Assembly (NCBI RefSeq): GCF_003432485.1
Contig: NZ_QVNQ01000016.1
Location: 1-64,000 of the forward strand
Length of the DNA: 64,000 bases
Direction: 5' to 3'
Source of the DNA: Actinomadura spongiicola
GTDB lineage: Bacteria > Actinomycetota > Actinomycetes > Streptosporangiales > Streptosporangiaceae
The notes beneath the pieces are model-generated. The model ran no database searches, was not told the origin of the DNA, and was given only the letters and a program-made list of their open reading frames with translations. This document shows positions 48,540-57,822 of this stretch, one piece after another (positions within the stretch are counted from its first letter, which is position 1; each line of letters starts with the position of its first letter). Position numbers and translations under genes: made by a program.

Positions 48540-49283
48540 CTATTTCCCGGCGATCGCGATGTCCTCGATCTCCACCTTCTTCTTGGGCGCGCCGTCGCCC
48601 TTCGGTTCCGAGCCGTCGCCGGCGACCTTGGTCAGCACGTCGAGCCCCTTGGTGATCTTCCCGAACACGGTGTAGTCGGGGTCGAGCTGCGAGTCCTTGT
48701 ACACCAGGAAGAACTGGCTGCCGTTGGTGTCGGGCCCGCTGTTGGCCATCGCGAGCGTGCCCTCGGAATAGGTGGCGCCCTTGGTGTTCTCGTTGACGAA
48801 CTCGTAGCCCGGTCCGCCCGTGCCCTTGCCCGTGGGGTCGCCGCACTGCAGGACGTTGAGCCCGCCACTCGTCAACCGGTGGCACGGGGTCTTGTCGAAA
48901 TAGTTCTTCTGCGCCAGATGGGCGAAGGAGTTGACCGTGCACGGCGCCTTCTCGCCGTACAGCTGCATCTCCACGTCGCCGCGGTTGGTCTTGAGGGTCG
49001 CCTGGACGGTGCCCGTGTACGCGGGCTTGCCCGGTGGCTTGCCGACGTCCTTGGCCGCCGGTGCCTGCGCGGCCTTGTAGTCGCATTTCGGTCCGGCGGC
49101 CGTGGACTCCTCGTCGCCGGTGACGACCATGAACACGCCGCCGCCGGCGGCGACGACCGCGACCGCGGCGGCCGAGCCGATGATCTTGAGTCGGCGGGAG
49201 CGCGCCGCCTCCTCGGCCCGTCGCTGCTGCTGGCGCTCGTAGCGCTGCCGCGCGAGCTGCTTCTTGCGGTCCTTCCCCGCCAC
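48540..49283 (-). CDS. Cyclophilin-type peptidyl-prolyl cis-trans isomerase, membrane anchored
   Basis: 247 residues. A basic N-terminus (KDRKKQLARQRYERQQQRR) and one membrane helix at about 33-55 put the cyclophilin domain outside the cell membrane. The domain shows VNSFAHLAQKNYFDKTPCHR, GGPGYEFVNENT, LAMANSGPDTNGSQFFLVY and FGKITKGLDVL. Some active-site residues vary, as in other actinobacterial homologues. The GTG at 49283 is used. It is divergent from the metallo-hydrolase gene and lies in the rel-PPIase-hisS block. Confidence 0.93.
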   Translation of the reverse strand: MAGKDRKKQLARQRYERQQQRRAEEAARSRRLKIIGSAAAVAVVAAGGGVFMVVTGDEESTAAGPKCDYKAAQAPAAKDVGKPPGKPAYTGTVQATLKTNRGDVEMQLYGEKAPCTVNSFAHLAQKNYFDKTPCHRLTSGGLNVLQCGDPTGKGTGGPGYEFVNENTKGATYSEGTLAMANSGPDTNGSQFFLVYKDSQLDPDYTVFGKITKGLDVLTKVAGDGSEPKGDGAPKKKVEIEDIAIAGK

Positions 49284-49324
49284 GTCTATGGCCCCTTCGG
49301 TGTGATCAGATGAACGTGCAGCGC

Positions 49325-49330
49325 ATAGTA
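49325..49330 (-). promoter_or_regulatory. Possible -10 of the PPIase gene
   Basis: The minus strand reads TACTAT about 42 nt upstream of the GTG start, in an AT-richer patch of the divergent spacer. No good -35 lies at the right distance. Confidence 0.3.
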
Positions 49331-49479
49331 GCGGCACCCGCGCGTAAAATCGCCTCCGCTTTCGGGAGCGCTTCGCCGGGTCTCCCGACACGGCGACGCC
49401 CCATCTCGTTCGCGGAGGCAATGGCCGCGCCGGTACCCTCGGACACGCCCACAAGAGATGGTTCGAAGGAAGGACGACC

Positions 49480-50220
49480 GTGCTCGTCGCCGGGTTCCCC
49501 GCCGGGTCTTTCGCCGCGAACTGTTATGTCGTGGCGCCCGCAGCCGGGGAGGAGTGCGTCATCATCGACCCCGGCCAGGACGCCGAGGCCGGGATCGAGG
49601 AGATCCTGCGCGAGCATCGGCTGAAGCCGGTCGCGGTGCTGCTGACGCACGGCCACATCGACCATGTGTGGTCGGTGGCGCCGGTGTGCGGGGCCAGGGA
49701 CGTTCCCGCCTTCATCCATCCGGACGACCGCGATCTGCTCACCGACCCGGCCAAGGGCCTGTCCCTCGCGACCGGGCAGCAGCTCTTCGGTGGCCTGGAG
49801 CTGTCCGAGCCGGACGACGTGCGGGAACTGACCGACGGATCGGTGCTGGAACTCGCGGGTCTCAGCTTCACCGTCGACCACGCGCCGGGCCATACGCCCG
49901 GCTCGGTGACGTTCCGGACGCCGAGGACGCGGCAGATCCCGGACGTGATGTTCAGCGGCGACCTCCTGTTCGCCGGGTCCATCGGACGCACCGACCTGCC
50001 GGGCGGCTCGTACGAGGAGATCCTCGCGAGCCTGTCGCGGGTGTGCCTCACCCTGCCCGACGAGACGGCCGTCCTGCCCGGCCACGGCGAGCAGACCACA
50101 ATCGGCCGTGAACGGGCGACCAATCCGTTCCTCACCGGACTTGTGCCGGGCGTTTCAGGGGGCTCGTCCTCCTCGAATGCCCCGGCCGTTCCGGCGGACG
50201 GGCCCAACAAGGGATTTTGA
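49480..50220 (+). CDS. MBL-fold metallo-hydrolase (glyoxalase II-like)
   Basis: Binuclear metal hydrolase of 246 residues, usually annotated as hydroxyacylglutathione hydrolase-like; in mycothiol-using bacteria the thioester substrate would differ. The metal motif THGHIDH is at 56-62, then HAPGHTPGSV, FSGDLLFAGSIGR and VLPGHGEQT. The C-terminal Ser-rich tail is extra. The GTG at 49480 has AAGGAAGGA upstream. Followed by hisS after 12 nt, the usual actinobacterial order. Confidence 0.92.
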   Translation: MLVAGFPAGSFAANCYVVAPAAGEECVIIDPGQDAEAGIEEILREHRLKPVAVLLTHGHIDHVWSVAPVCGARDVPAFIHPDDRDLLTDPAKGLSLATGQQLFGGLELSEPDDVRELTDGSVLELAGLSFTVDHAPGHTPGSVTFRTPRTRQIPDVMFSGDLLFAGSIGRTDLPGGSYEEILASLSRVCLTLPDETAVLPGHGEQTTIGRERATNPFLTGLVPGVSGGSSSSNAPAVPADGPNKGF

Positions 50221-50232
50221 GCCTAAGAGACG

Positions 50233-51525
50233 ATGAGTTCGAGTTTCCGGGCCCCCAAGGGGGTCAGTGAATACGTTCCGCCAGGCGCGGATCTCCTCTA
50301 CGCCGTCCGTGAGGCGTTCGCCGAACAGGCGCGGCTGGCCGGCTACGGCTACATGGAGTTGGCCGTCTTCGAGGACACCAATCTGTTCAAACGGGGCGTG
50401 GGCGAGTCCACGGACGTGGTGTCGAAGGAGATGTACACGTTCGAGGACAGGGGCGGCCGGTCGCTGACGCTGCGTCCGGAGTTCACCGCGACCGTGCTGC
50501 GCTCCGTCCTGGAGAACAATCTGCACAAGGGCGCGCTGCCGGTGAAGGTGTGGACGACGGGCCCCGCGTTCCGCGCCGAGCGGCCGCAGCAGGGCCGCTA
50601 CCGGCAGTTCTACCAACTCGACCTGGAGGCGATCGGCAGCGAGGACCCGCGCGTCGACGCGGAGACGATCGCGATCGCGTGGAACTGGTACCGGTCCGTC
50701 GGCCTGACGCGGGTGCGGCTGCTGCTGAACTCGCTCGGCTGCCGGGAGTGCCGTCCCGCCTACCGGGCGCTGCTCCAGGACTTCCTGCGCGGCCTCGACC
50801 TCGACGACGACACCCGCGCCCGCGTCGAACTGAACCCGTTGCGGGTGCTGGACGACAAGCGGCCGCAGGTGCGCGCGCAGCTCGCGGACGCCCCGCTGAT
50901 GGCCGACCACCTGTGCCCGGCCTGCAAGGCCCACCACGACCGGGTCCGTGAACTGCTCGCCGACCTCGGCATCGAGTGGGAGGACACTCCCGCCCTCGTC
51001 CGCGGCCTCGACTACTACACCCGCACGACGTACGAGTTCGACCACCCCCTGCTCGGCGCCCAGTCCGGCATCGGCGGCGGCGGACGCTACGACGGGCTGT
51101 CGGAGGACATCGGCGGCCCGCCGCTGCCCGGCATCGGGTTCGGTCTCGGCCTGGACCGCACGCTCCTCGCGATGGACGCCGAGTCGCGGGAGGACGAGTC
51201 GGAGGCGGGCGGCGCCGCGTTCACCGTCCGGCCACGCTGCGAGGCGTTCGGGGTGCCGCTCGGCGAGGCGGCGGAACGGCGCCTGTTCACCCTGGTCGCC
51301 GAGTTGCGCCGGGCCGGGATCGCCGCCGACGTGGCGTTCGGCGGCAAGAAGCTGAAGGGCGCGATGAAGGACGCCGACCGCTCCGGCGCCAGGTACGCCG
51401 TGATCCTCGGAGAGCGAGATATCGCGGACGGCGTCGCCCAGGTCAAGGATCTGGCCGAGGGCGAGCAGACCGCCGTCCCGTTGACCGAGATCGTCACGAC
51501 GTTGAAGGAAAGGCTCGCACCATGA
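50233..51525 (+). CDS. hisS: Histidyl-tRNA synthetase
   Basis: Class II enzyme that charges tRNA-His, 430 residues. Motif 2 is AFRAERPQQGRYRQFYQLDLE. The histidine-specific motifs are GLDYYTRTTYE and GGGRYDGL, and motif 3 is FGLGLDRTLLAM. A C-terminal anticodon-binding domain covers about 335-430. A CRECRP/CPACK cysteine pair in the insertion region is noticeable and could bind zinc. The ATG at 50233 has a weak ribosome-binding site. Its stop overlaps aspS (ATGA). Confidence 0.97.
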   Translation: MSSSFRAPKGVSEYVPPGADLLYAVREAFAEQARLAGYGYMELAVFEDTNLFKRGVGESTDVVSKEMYTFEDRGGRSLTLRPEFTATVLRSVLENNLHKGALPVKVWTTGPAFRAERPQQGRYRQFYQLDLEAIGSEDPRVDAETIAIAWNWYRSVGLTRVRLLLNSLGCRECRPAYRALLQDFLRGLDLDDDTRARVELNPLRVLDDKRPQVRAQLADAPLMADHLCPACKAHHDRVRELLADLGIEWEDTPALVRGLDYYTRTTYEFDHPLLGAQSGIGGGGRYDGLSEDIGGPPLPGIGFGLGLDRTLLAMDAESREDESEAGGAAFTVRPRCEAFGVPLGEAAERRLFTLVAELRRAGIAADVAFGGKKLKGAMKDADRSGARYAVILGERDIADGVAQVKDLAEGEQTAVPLTEIVTTLKERLAP

Positions 51526-53282
51526 TCCGCTCGCACGAGGCGGGGACGCTCCGCAGGGAGCACGCCGGACGGCAGGTCACCCTGGCCGGCTGGGTCGGCC
51601 GTCGCCGCGACCACGGCGGCGTCACGTTCATCGACCTGCGGGACGCGTCCGGCGTCGCGCAGGTCGTCTTCAGGGAAGAGGACACGGCGCACGACCTGCG
51701 CTCGGAGTTCTGTGTCAAGGTCGTCGGCGAGGTCCGCGTCCGGCCGGAGGGCAACGAGAACCCCGAACTGCCCACCGGCGACGTCGAGGTCGCCGCCACC
51801 GACATCGAGGTGCTGTCGGACGCGGCGCCGCTCCCCTTCCCCATCGAGGGCGACGTCAACGTCAACGAGGAGATCCGCCTCAAGTACCGGTACCTGGACC
51901 TGCGCCGCGACGCCGTCGCCAGGGCGATGCGGATCCGTTCCGAGGCGTCGTTCCTGACGCACGAGGTGATGCGCGAGCACGGCTTCGTCAACGTCGAGAC
52001 GCCGACGCTGACCCGGTCGACGCCGGAGGGCGCCCGCGACTTCCTCGTGCCCGTCCGGCTCCAGCCGGGCCACTGGTACGCGCTGCCGCAGTCGCCGCAG
52101 CTGTTCAAGCAGCTGCTCATGGTCGGCGGGCTCGAGCGCTACTACCAGATCGCGCGCTGCTACCGCGACGAGGACTTCCGCGCCGACCGGCAGCCGGAGT
52201 TCACCCAGATCGACATCGAGATGTCGTTCTGCGACCAGGCCGACGTCCAGACCGTCGGCGAGGACCTCGTCGCCCGGTTGTGGAAGGAGATCGCCGGGTA
52301 CGAGATCCCCCGCCCGATCCCGCACATCACCTACGCCGACGCGATGGCGCGGTACGGCTCCGACAAGCCCGACCTGAGGTTCGGCGTCGAGCTGACCGAC
52401 ATGACCGAGTACTTCGCGCAGACATCGTTCCGGGTGTTCCAGGCCCCGTACGTCGGCGCGGTCGTCATGCCCGGAGGCGCGTCCCAGACCCGGAGGGAAC
52501 TGGACGCGTGGCAGGACTGGGCGAAGGCCCGCGGCGCCCGCGGCCTCGCCTACGTGCTCGTCCAGGACGACGGCACGCTCGGCGGTCCCGTCGCCAAGAA
52601 CCTGTCCGACACCGAGAAGTCCGGGCTGGCCGCGAAGGTCGGCGCCTCACCCGGCGACGCGGTCTTCTTCGGCGCGGGCAGGCGGCACGCCACGCAGGAA
52701 CTGCTCGGCGCCGCCCGGCTGGAGATCGGCCGCCGCCGCGACCTGATCGACGAGACGGCCTGGGAGTTCGTGTGGGTCGTCGACGCGCCGATCTTCGAGC
52801 CGGTGGAGGACGACCGGGGCGAGCAGGTCGGCTGGACGTCCGTGCACCACCCGTTCACGGCGCCGAAGCCGGAGTTCGCCGACACGTTCCAGGACGACCC
52901 GGGCGGCGCGCTCGCGAACGCCTACGACCTCGTCCTCAACGGCACGGAGATCGGCGGCGGGTCCATCCGTATCCACCGCGCGGAGATGCAGCAGCGGGTG
53001 TTCGACGTGTTGGGCCTGTCGAAGGAGGAGGCCGAGTCGAAGTTCGGGTTCCTGCTGGAGGCGTTCAAGTTCGGTCCGCCGCCGCACGGCGGCATCGCGT
53101 TCGGCTGGGACCGGATCGTCATGCTCCTCGCCCGGCAGGACTCGATCCGCGACGTGATCGCCTTCCCGAAGGCGGCCTCCGGCTACGACCCGCTGACGGC
53201 CGCGCCGACCCCCATCACGCCGCAGCAGCGCGCCGAGGCCGGGGTGGACGTGATCCCCGAGGACGAGCCCGCCGAGAGCTGA
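51522..53282 (+). CDS. aspS: Aspartyl-tRNA synthetase
   Basis: Class II synthetase of 586 residues with an N-terminal OB anticodon-binding domain (LAGWVGRRRDHGGVTFIDLR), the catalytic core with motif 2 CYRDEDFRADRQPEFTQID, a bacterial-type GAD insertion (about 280-410) and motif 3 GIAFGWDRIVMLLA. Whether it charges only tRNA-Asp or also tRNA-Asn depends on gatCAB elsewhere. The ATG overlaps the hisS stop; it is convergent with rel across a hairpin. Confidence 0.97.
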   Translation: MIRSHEAGTLRREHAGRQVTLAGWVGRRRDHGGVTFIDLRDASGVAQVVFREEDTAHDLRSEFCVKVVGEVRVRPEGNENPELPTGDVEVAATDIEVLSDAAPLPFPIEGDVNVNEEIRLKYRYLDLRRDAVARAMRIRSEASFLTHEVMREHGFVNVETPTLTRSTPEGARDFLVPVRLQPGHWYALPQSPQLFKQLLMVGGLERYYQIARCYRDEDFRADRQPEFTQIDIEMSFCDQADVQTVGEDLVARLWKEIAGYEIPRPIPHITYADAMARYGSDKPDLRFGVELTDMTEYFAQTSFRVFQAPYVGAVVMPGGASQTRRELDAWQDWAKARGARGLAYVLVQDDGTLGGPVAKNLSDTEKSGLAAKVGASPGDAVFFGAGRRHATQELLGAARLEIGRRRDLIDETAWEFVWVVDAPIFEPVEDDRGEQVGWTSVHHPFTAPKPEFADTFQDDPGGALANAYDLVLNGTEIGGGSIRIHRAEMQQRVFDVLGLSKEEAESKFGFLLEAFKFGPPPHGGIAFGWDRIVMLLARQDSIRDVIAFPKAASGYDPLTAAPTPITPQQRAEAGVDVIPEDEPAES

Positions 53283-53305
53283 ACGAACCCCGACCGTACG
53301 AGAAG

Positions 53306-53335
53306 GCGGCGCCGCCCGTCAGCGGGTGGCGCCGC
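53306..53335. terminator. Bidirectional terminator between aspS and rel
   Basis: A 13-bp stem (GCGGCGCCGCCCG at 53306-53318, CGGGTGGCGCCGC at 53323-53335, one G-T pair) has a TCAG loop that contains the rel stop codon. It lies 24 nt past the aspS stop, between convergent genes. Confidence 0.8.
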
Positions 53336-55958
53336 TGGTCGTCCGGTAGACGTCGTAGACCCCGTCGATGGACCGGACGGCCTTCAGCACGTGCCCGAGA
53401 TGCTTCGGGTCGCCCATCTCGAACGTGAACCGGGACACCGCGACCCGGTCACGGGTCGTGGTGACCGACGCCGACAGGATGTTGACGTGCTGGTCGGACA
53501 GGACGCGGGTCACGTCCGACAGCAGCCGGGGACGGTCGAGCGCCTCGACCTGGATCGCGACGAGGAACACCGAGTCCTCGCCGGGGGACCATTTGACGTC
53601 GATGAGCCGGTCGGGCTGCGCCTTGAGGCTGGCGATGTTGGCGCAGTCCCCGCGGTGCACGGACACGCCGTGGCCGCGGGTCACGAACCCGATGATGTCG
53701 TCGCCCGGGACGGGCGTGCAGCACCGCGACAGGCGCACCCACACGTCGGGGTCGTCGGCGACGACGACGCCCGGGTCTCCGGCGGGACGGCTGCGCTTGC
53801 GCCGCGTCGGCAGCGCGATCTCGGCGAGGTCCTCGTCGGCGCTCTCCACGCCGCCGAGCGCCTCCACGAGTTTCTGGACGACGTTCTGCGCCGACACCTG
53901 GCTCTCGCCGACGGCCGCGTACAGCGACGACACGTCGGGGTAGCGCATGTCGCGGGCGAGGGCGAGGAGGGCCTCACCGGACATCATCCGTTGGAGCGGC
54001 ATGTTCTGCTTGCGCATCGCGCGGGCGATGGCGTCCTTGCCGGACTCGATCGCGGTGTCGCGGCGCTCCTTGGAGAACCAGTGCTTGATCTTGTTGCGGG
54101 CGCGGGCGCTCTTGACGAAGCCGAGCCAGTCGCGGCTCGGGCCGGCGTCCTGCGACTTGGAGGTGAACACCTCGACGGTGTCGCCGTTGTCGAGGGTCGA
54201 TTCGAGGGGGACGAGACGGCCGTTGACGCGGGCGCCGATACATCGGTGTCCGACCTCGGTGTGGATCGCGTACGCGAAGTCGACGGGCGTGGCGCCCTGC
54301 GGCAACGCGATCACGTCGCCCTTCGGGGTGAACACGAACACCTCGGAGACCGACAGGTCGAACCGCAGCGACTCCAGGAACTCGGCCGGGTCGGCGGTCT
54401 CCTTCTGCCAGTCGAGGAGCTGGCGCAGCCACTGCATGTCACCGGCCTTGCGGCCGCCGACCGTCTCCTCCTTGTACTTCCAGTGCGCGGCGACGCCGTA
54501 CTCGGCGCGGCGGTGCATCCCCCACGTGCGGATCTGCAGCTCGACGGGCTTGCCCTCGGGCCCGATCACCGTGGTGTGCAGCGACTGGTACATGTTGAAC
54601 TTCGGCATCGCGATGTAGTCCTTGAACCGGCCGGGAACCGGGTTCCATCGCGCGTGGATCGAGCCGAGCGCCGCGTAGCAGTCGCGGACGCTGTCGACGA
54701 GGACCCGGATGCCGACCAGGTCGTAGATGTCGTCGAAGCTGACGTCCCGGGCGATCATCTTCTGGTAGATCGAGTAGTAGTGCTTCGGCCGACCGGTCAC
54801 GGTGGCCTTGATCCGGGCCTCGCGCAGGTCGGTGGAGACGTTCTCGATCACTTCCTGGAGGTACACGTCGCGGCGCGGGGCGCGTTCGGACACCAGCCGG
54901 GCGATCTCGTCGAACCGCTTCGGGTACATGGTGGCGAACGCGAGGTCCTCAAGCTCCCACTTCAGCGTGTTCATGCCGAGGCGGTGGGCGAGCGGCGCGA
55001 ACACCTCCAGGGTCTCGCGGGCCTTCTTCTCCTGCTTGTGCCGCGGCATGTAGCGCAGCGTCCGCATGTTGTGCAGCCGGTCACCGAGTTTGATCACCAG
55101 GACACGGATGTCGCGGGACATCGCCACGACCATCTTGCGGACGGTCTCGGCCTCGGCGGCGTCCCCGTACTTGACCTTGTCGAGCTTGGTGACGCCGTCG
55201 ACCAGGGCGCCGATCTCGTCGCCGAAGTCGGCCTTGAGCTGCTCAAGGGTGTACGGGGTGTCCTCGACGGTGTCGTGCAGCAGCGCCGCGCACAGCGTCT
55301 CGGTGTTCATGCCGAGCTCGGCGAGGATGGTCGCGACCGCGAGGGGATGCGTGATGTAGGGGTCGCCGCTCTTGCGTTTCTGGTCGCGGTGGTGATGGGC
55401 GGCGACGTCGTAGGCGCGCTCGATGAGCCGCAGGTCCGCCTTGGGGTGGGTGTTGCGGACGGTCTTGATCAGTGGTTCTAGTACCGGGTTCATAGCGGGG
55501 CCGCGCTGGGCGCCCAACCTGGCGAGCCTACGGCGCACCCGGGCGGCAGACGGTGGAATCGTGGCCGGCGTGGGCCTGGACGGGACGGAGGGCTCGGACG
55601 CGACGGGGTCGGGATCGGCGGGGGAACCGGAGCCCGGCGGCGCTTCCGGGGCCTTCGACGGCGCGGACGCCCGCGGGCGCCCGCCCTGCGGAGGCGGCGT
55701 CTGTGGCGGCCGAGCCCGCGACGGCTGCGGCCCGGACGGCTGGTCTTGCGATGCCTGGTCTTGCGAGGCCTGATCTTGTGATGGCTGGGTGGGCGATGGC
55801 TGATCTTGCGGTGGGGAACTCTGCTGCGCGGGGGTCCGCGGCGTTGAGGCGCGGGGCGGCGACGTCCGCGGTCGCGCGGCCCGCGATTCGGCGATCTGGC
55901 CGGACGAGTCCTGCGCGGTGTCGTTCACCGCGTCGGTCGATACCACCTCACCTGGCAC
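53319..55958 (-). CDS. relA: Bifunctional (p)ppGpp synthetase/hydrolase Rel
   Basis: Makes and degrades the stringent-response alarmones. The 879-residue protein has a Pro/Ser/Gln-rich low-complexity tail (1-150, with SQDQA repeats). The HD hydrolase domain follows (KSGDPYITHPLAVA, LLHDTVEDT), then the synthetase domain (RFKDYIAMPKFNMYQSLHTT and ELQIRT; the RFKD form of the RxKD motif marks bifunctional enzymes), TGS (PKGDVIALPQGATPVDFAYA), a zinc-finger-like RCCTPVPGD and a C-terminal ACT domain. The GTG at 55958 has AAGGAGG upstream. An ATG at 55493 (MNPVLEPL) is a shorter alternative but lacks a ribosome-binding site. Next to apt, as usual. Confidence 0.97.
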   Translation of the reverse strand: MPGEVVSTDAVNDTAQDSSGQIAESRAARPRTSPPRASTPRTPAQQSSPPQDQPSPTQPSQDQASQDQASQDQPSGPQPSRARPPQTPPPQGGRPRASAPSKAPEAPPGSGSPADPDPVASEPSVPSRPTPATIPPSAARVRRRLARLGAQRGPAMNPVLEPLIKTVRNTHPKADLRLIERAYDVAAHHHRDQKRKSGDPYITHPLAVATILAELGMNTETLCAALLHDTVEDTPYTLEQLKADFGDEIGALVDGVTKLDKVKYGDAAEAETVRKMVVAMSRDIRVLVIKLGDRLHNMRTLRYMPRHKQEKKARETLEVFAPLAHRLGMNTLKWELEDLAFATMYPKRFDEIARLVSERAPRRDVYLQEVIENVSTDLREARIKATVTGRPKHYYSIYQKMIARDVSFDDIYDLVGIRVLVDSVRDCYAALGSIHARWNPVPGRFKDYIAMPKFNMYQSLHTTVIGPEGKPVELQIRTWGMHRRAEYGVAAHWKYKEETVGGRKAGDMQWLRQLLDWQKETADPAEFLESLRFDLSVSEVFVFTPKGDVIALPQGATPVDFAYAIHTEVGHRCIGARVNGRLVPLESTLDNGDTVEVFTSKSQDAGPSRDWLGFVKSARARNKIKHWFSKERRDTAIESGKDAIARAMRKQNMPLQRMMSGEALLALARDMRYPDVSSLYAAVGESQVSAQNVVQKLVEALGGVESADEDLAEIALPTRRKRSRPAGDPGVVVADDPDVWVRLSRCCTPVPGDDIIGFVTRGHGVSVHRGDCANIASLKAQPDRLIDVKWSPGEDSVFLVAIQVEALDRPRLLSDVTRVLSDQHVNILSASVTTTRDRVAVSRFTFEMGDPKHLGHVLKAVRSIDGVYDVYRTTSGATR

Positions 55959-56060
55959 CCAGCCTCCTTAGTCCTTGCGGGCCTGACATCGCTCTCGGCG
56001 GGATGCGCCCGGTTCCACCGGGCCCTGATGGCGCCCAGTGTATCCGCCACCCATTTCGCA

Positions 56061-56585
56061 CTAGACCGTAACCAGCGAATGGACGTCCAGATTCCCCAGC
56101 TTGTCGCGCCCGTTCAGGAACGACAGTTCGAGAAGGACCGACAGCCCGGCGACCTCGCCCCCGCCACGGCGGACGAGCTCGGCCGCGGCCGCGGCCGTCC
56201 CACCGGTGGCGAGGACGTCGTCGACGATCAGCACCCGGTCTCCCGGGCGGAACGCGTCGTGGTGGATCTCTATCGTCTCGGTCCCATACTCGAGATCATA
56301 GGTCTCCTCGTGCGTCCGCGACGGCAACTTCCCCTTCTTGCGCACCGGGACGAAGCCCGCGCCGAAGTGGTAGGCGACGGGCGCGGCGAGGATGAAGCCC
56401 CGGGCCTCGATCCCGACGATCTTGTCGATGGTGCCGCGCCCGTGATGGTTGACGATGGCGTCCACGACACCGGCGAACGCGACATGGTCGGCCAGCAGCG
56501 GGGTGATGTCCTTGAACACCACCCCTGGCTTCGGGTAGTCGTCGACGTCCCGGATCCGCTCCCGGATCAGCTTGCCGAGGTCCAC
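56061..56585 (-). CDS. apt: Adenine phosphoribosyltransferase
   Basis: Salvages adenine to AMP with PRPP. 174 residues with the N-terminal DYPKPGVVFKDITPLLAD, the GIEARGFILAAPVAY block, KLPSRTHEETYDLEYG and the PRPP motif VLIVDDVLATGGT. The GTG at 56585 has GGGAG about 8 nt upstream. It sits between secF and rel, the standard actinobacterial order. Complete and of normal length. Confidence 0.97.
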   Translation of the reverse strand: MDLGKLIRERIRDVDDYPKPGVVFKDITPLLADHVAFAGVVDAIVNHHGRGTIDKIVGIEARGFILAAPVAYHFGAGFVPVRKKGKLPSRTHEETYDLEYGTETIEIHHDAFRPGDRVLIVDDVLATGGTAAAAAELVRRGGGEVAGLSVLLELSFLNGRDKLGNLDVHSLVTV

Positions 56586-56626
56586 GTCGCCGCTCCCGCC
56601 CGTACTCCGTGCCGCCCGCTCGCGGC

Positions 56627-57820
56627 CTACTTGCCGCCGCGGCGCTGCTGGCGGCTGCCGCGCTTCGGCTGCTGCCGCTGCCCGGTCTGCACCACCTTCC
56701 GCACGGTGACGGTGTGGCGGACGTCGGTGGCCTGGTCGCCGGTGTCGTCACCCGACGCGTCGGCGTCCGAACCGCCCTCCGTCCCGCCGTCCGACGCGTC
56801 ACCGGGGGCGCCCGCCGTGGCCTTCACCTTGGTGGCCTTGCTCTGCTTGGCCTGCCGCTTGGCGCTCTGCTCGCGCCGCGCCAGGTTCTCGCGGATCTGC
56901 TTGTACTTCGGCTCGCGCTCCTTGAACTGGACGAGCAGCGGCGTCGCCACGCAGATCGACGAGTACGTACCGACGATCATGCCGACGAACAGGGCGAGCG
57001 ACAGGTCCTTCAGCGTGCCCGCGCCGAACAGCGTGGTGCCGATGAACAGGATCGCGCCGACCGGCAGGATCGCCACCAGCGAGGTGTTCAGGGAGCGGAC
57101 CAGGGTGCTGCTGAGCGCCTGGTTGGCCGCCTCGCTGTAGGTCGTCTTGGAGGTCGGGCCGAGCGGCTTGGTGACCTCCTTGATCATGTCGAACACGACG
57201 ACCGCGTCGTACAGCGAGTACCCGAGGATCGTCAGGAAGCCGAGCAGCGTCGCCGGAGTGACCTCGAACCCGGACCAGGCGTACACGCCCGCCGTGATCA
57301 CCAGGTCGTGGACCAGCGCGACGACGGCGGCCAGCGCCATCCGCCATTCGAACGCCAGCGACAGATACAGGATGATCAGGACCATGAAGACGACCAGCGC
57401 CTGCCACGCCTTCTCCTGGATCTCGCCGCCCCACGACGCGCCGACGACCTGAGTGCTGATCTTGTCGGTGGGGACGTTCAACTCCTTGCCCACGCTCGAC
57501 TTGACCCGCGTGACGTGGTCCGAGGACAGGCTCTCGGTCGTGACCCGCCAGTCCCCGCCGGCCTTCTGCACGATGACCTGGTGGGCGCCGCCGGCGGAGA
57601 CGGCGCCGCGGACGTCCTCGATCGAGGCGCTGGAGGCCTTGAACGTGAAGACGGACCCGCCCTTGAACTCGACGCCGAAGTTGAGCCCCTGGACGATCAG
57701 TCCCGCGATGGACAGCACCAGCAGGAACCCGGAGATCGCGGTCCAGAGCCGGGGCCGGCCGACGATGTCGGCGCTGATCTCGCCGCGGTAGATTCGCGAG
57801 GTGACGGCGCGCAGTCCCAT
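56627..57820 (-). CDS. secF: Protein translocase subunit SecF
   Basis: Part of the SecDF complex that pulls preproteins outward using the proton gradient. The 397-residue protein has six membrane segments: the first at about 28-46, then NFGVEFKGGSVF and the periplasmic domain. The cluster of five helices starts with VVFMVLIILYLSLAFEWRM, including ALVHDLVITAG and GYSLYDAVVVFDMIKE. The long charged C-terminal tail (about 295-397, Lys/Arg then Asp/Gly) is variable. It starts 2 nt after the secD stop. Confidence 0.96.
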   Translation of the reverse strand: MGLRAVTSRIYRGEISADIVGRPRLWTAISGFLLVLSIAGLIVQGLNFGVEFKGGSVFTFKASSASIEDVRGAVSAGGAHQVIVQKAGGDWRVTTESLSSDHVTRVKSSVGKELNVPTDKISTQVVGASWGGEIQEKAWQALVVFMVLIILYLSLAFEWRMALAAVVALVHDLVITAGVYAWSGFEVTPATLLGFLTILGYSLYDAVVVFDMIKEVTKPLGPTSKTTYSEAANQALSSTLVRSLNTSLVAILPVGAILFIGTTLFGAGTLKDLSLALFVGMIVGTYSSICVATPLLVQFKEREPKYKQIRENLARREQSAKRQAKQSKATKVKATAGAPGDASDGGTEGGSDADASGDDTGDQATDVRHTVTVRKVVQTGQRQQPKRGSRQQRRGGK

Positions 57821-57822
57821 GG

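Noticed and set aside
55700..55800. Short tandem DNA repeats considered as a possible CRISPR or VNTR locus
   Set aside because: The units are contiguous 15-mers inside the rel coding frame encoding SQDQA. There are no spacers, so it is only a coding repeat.
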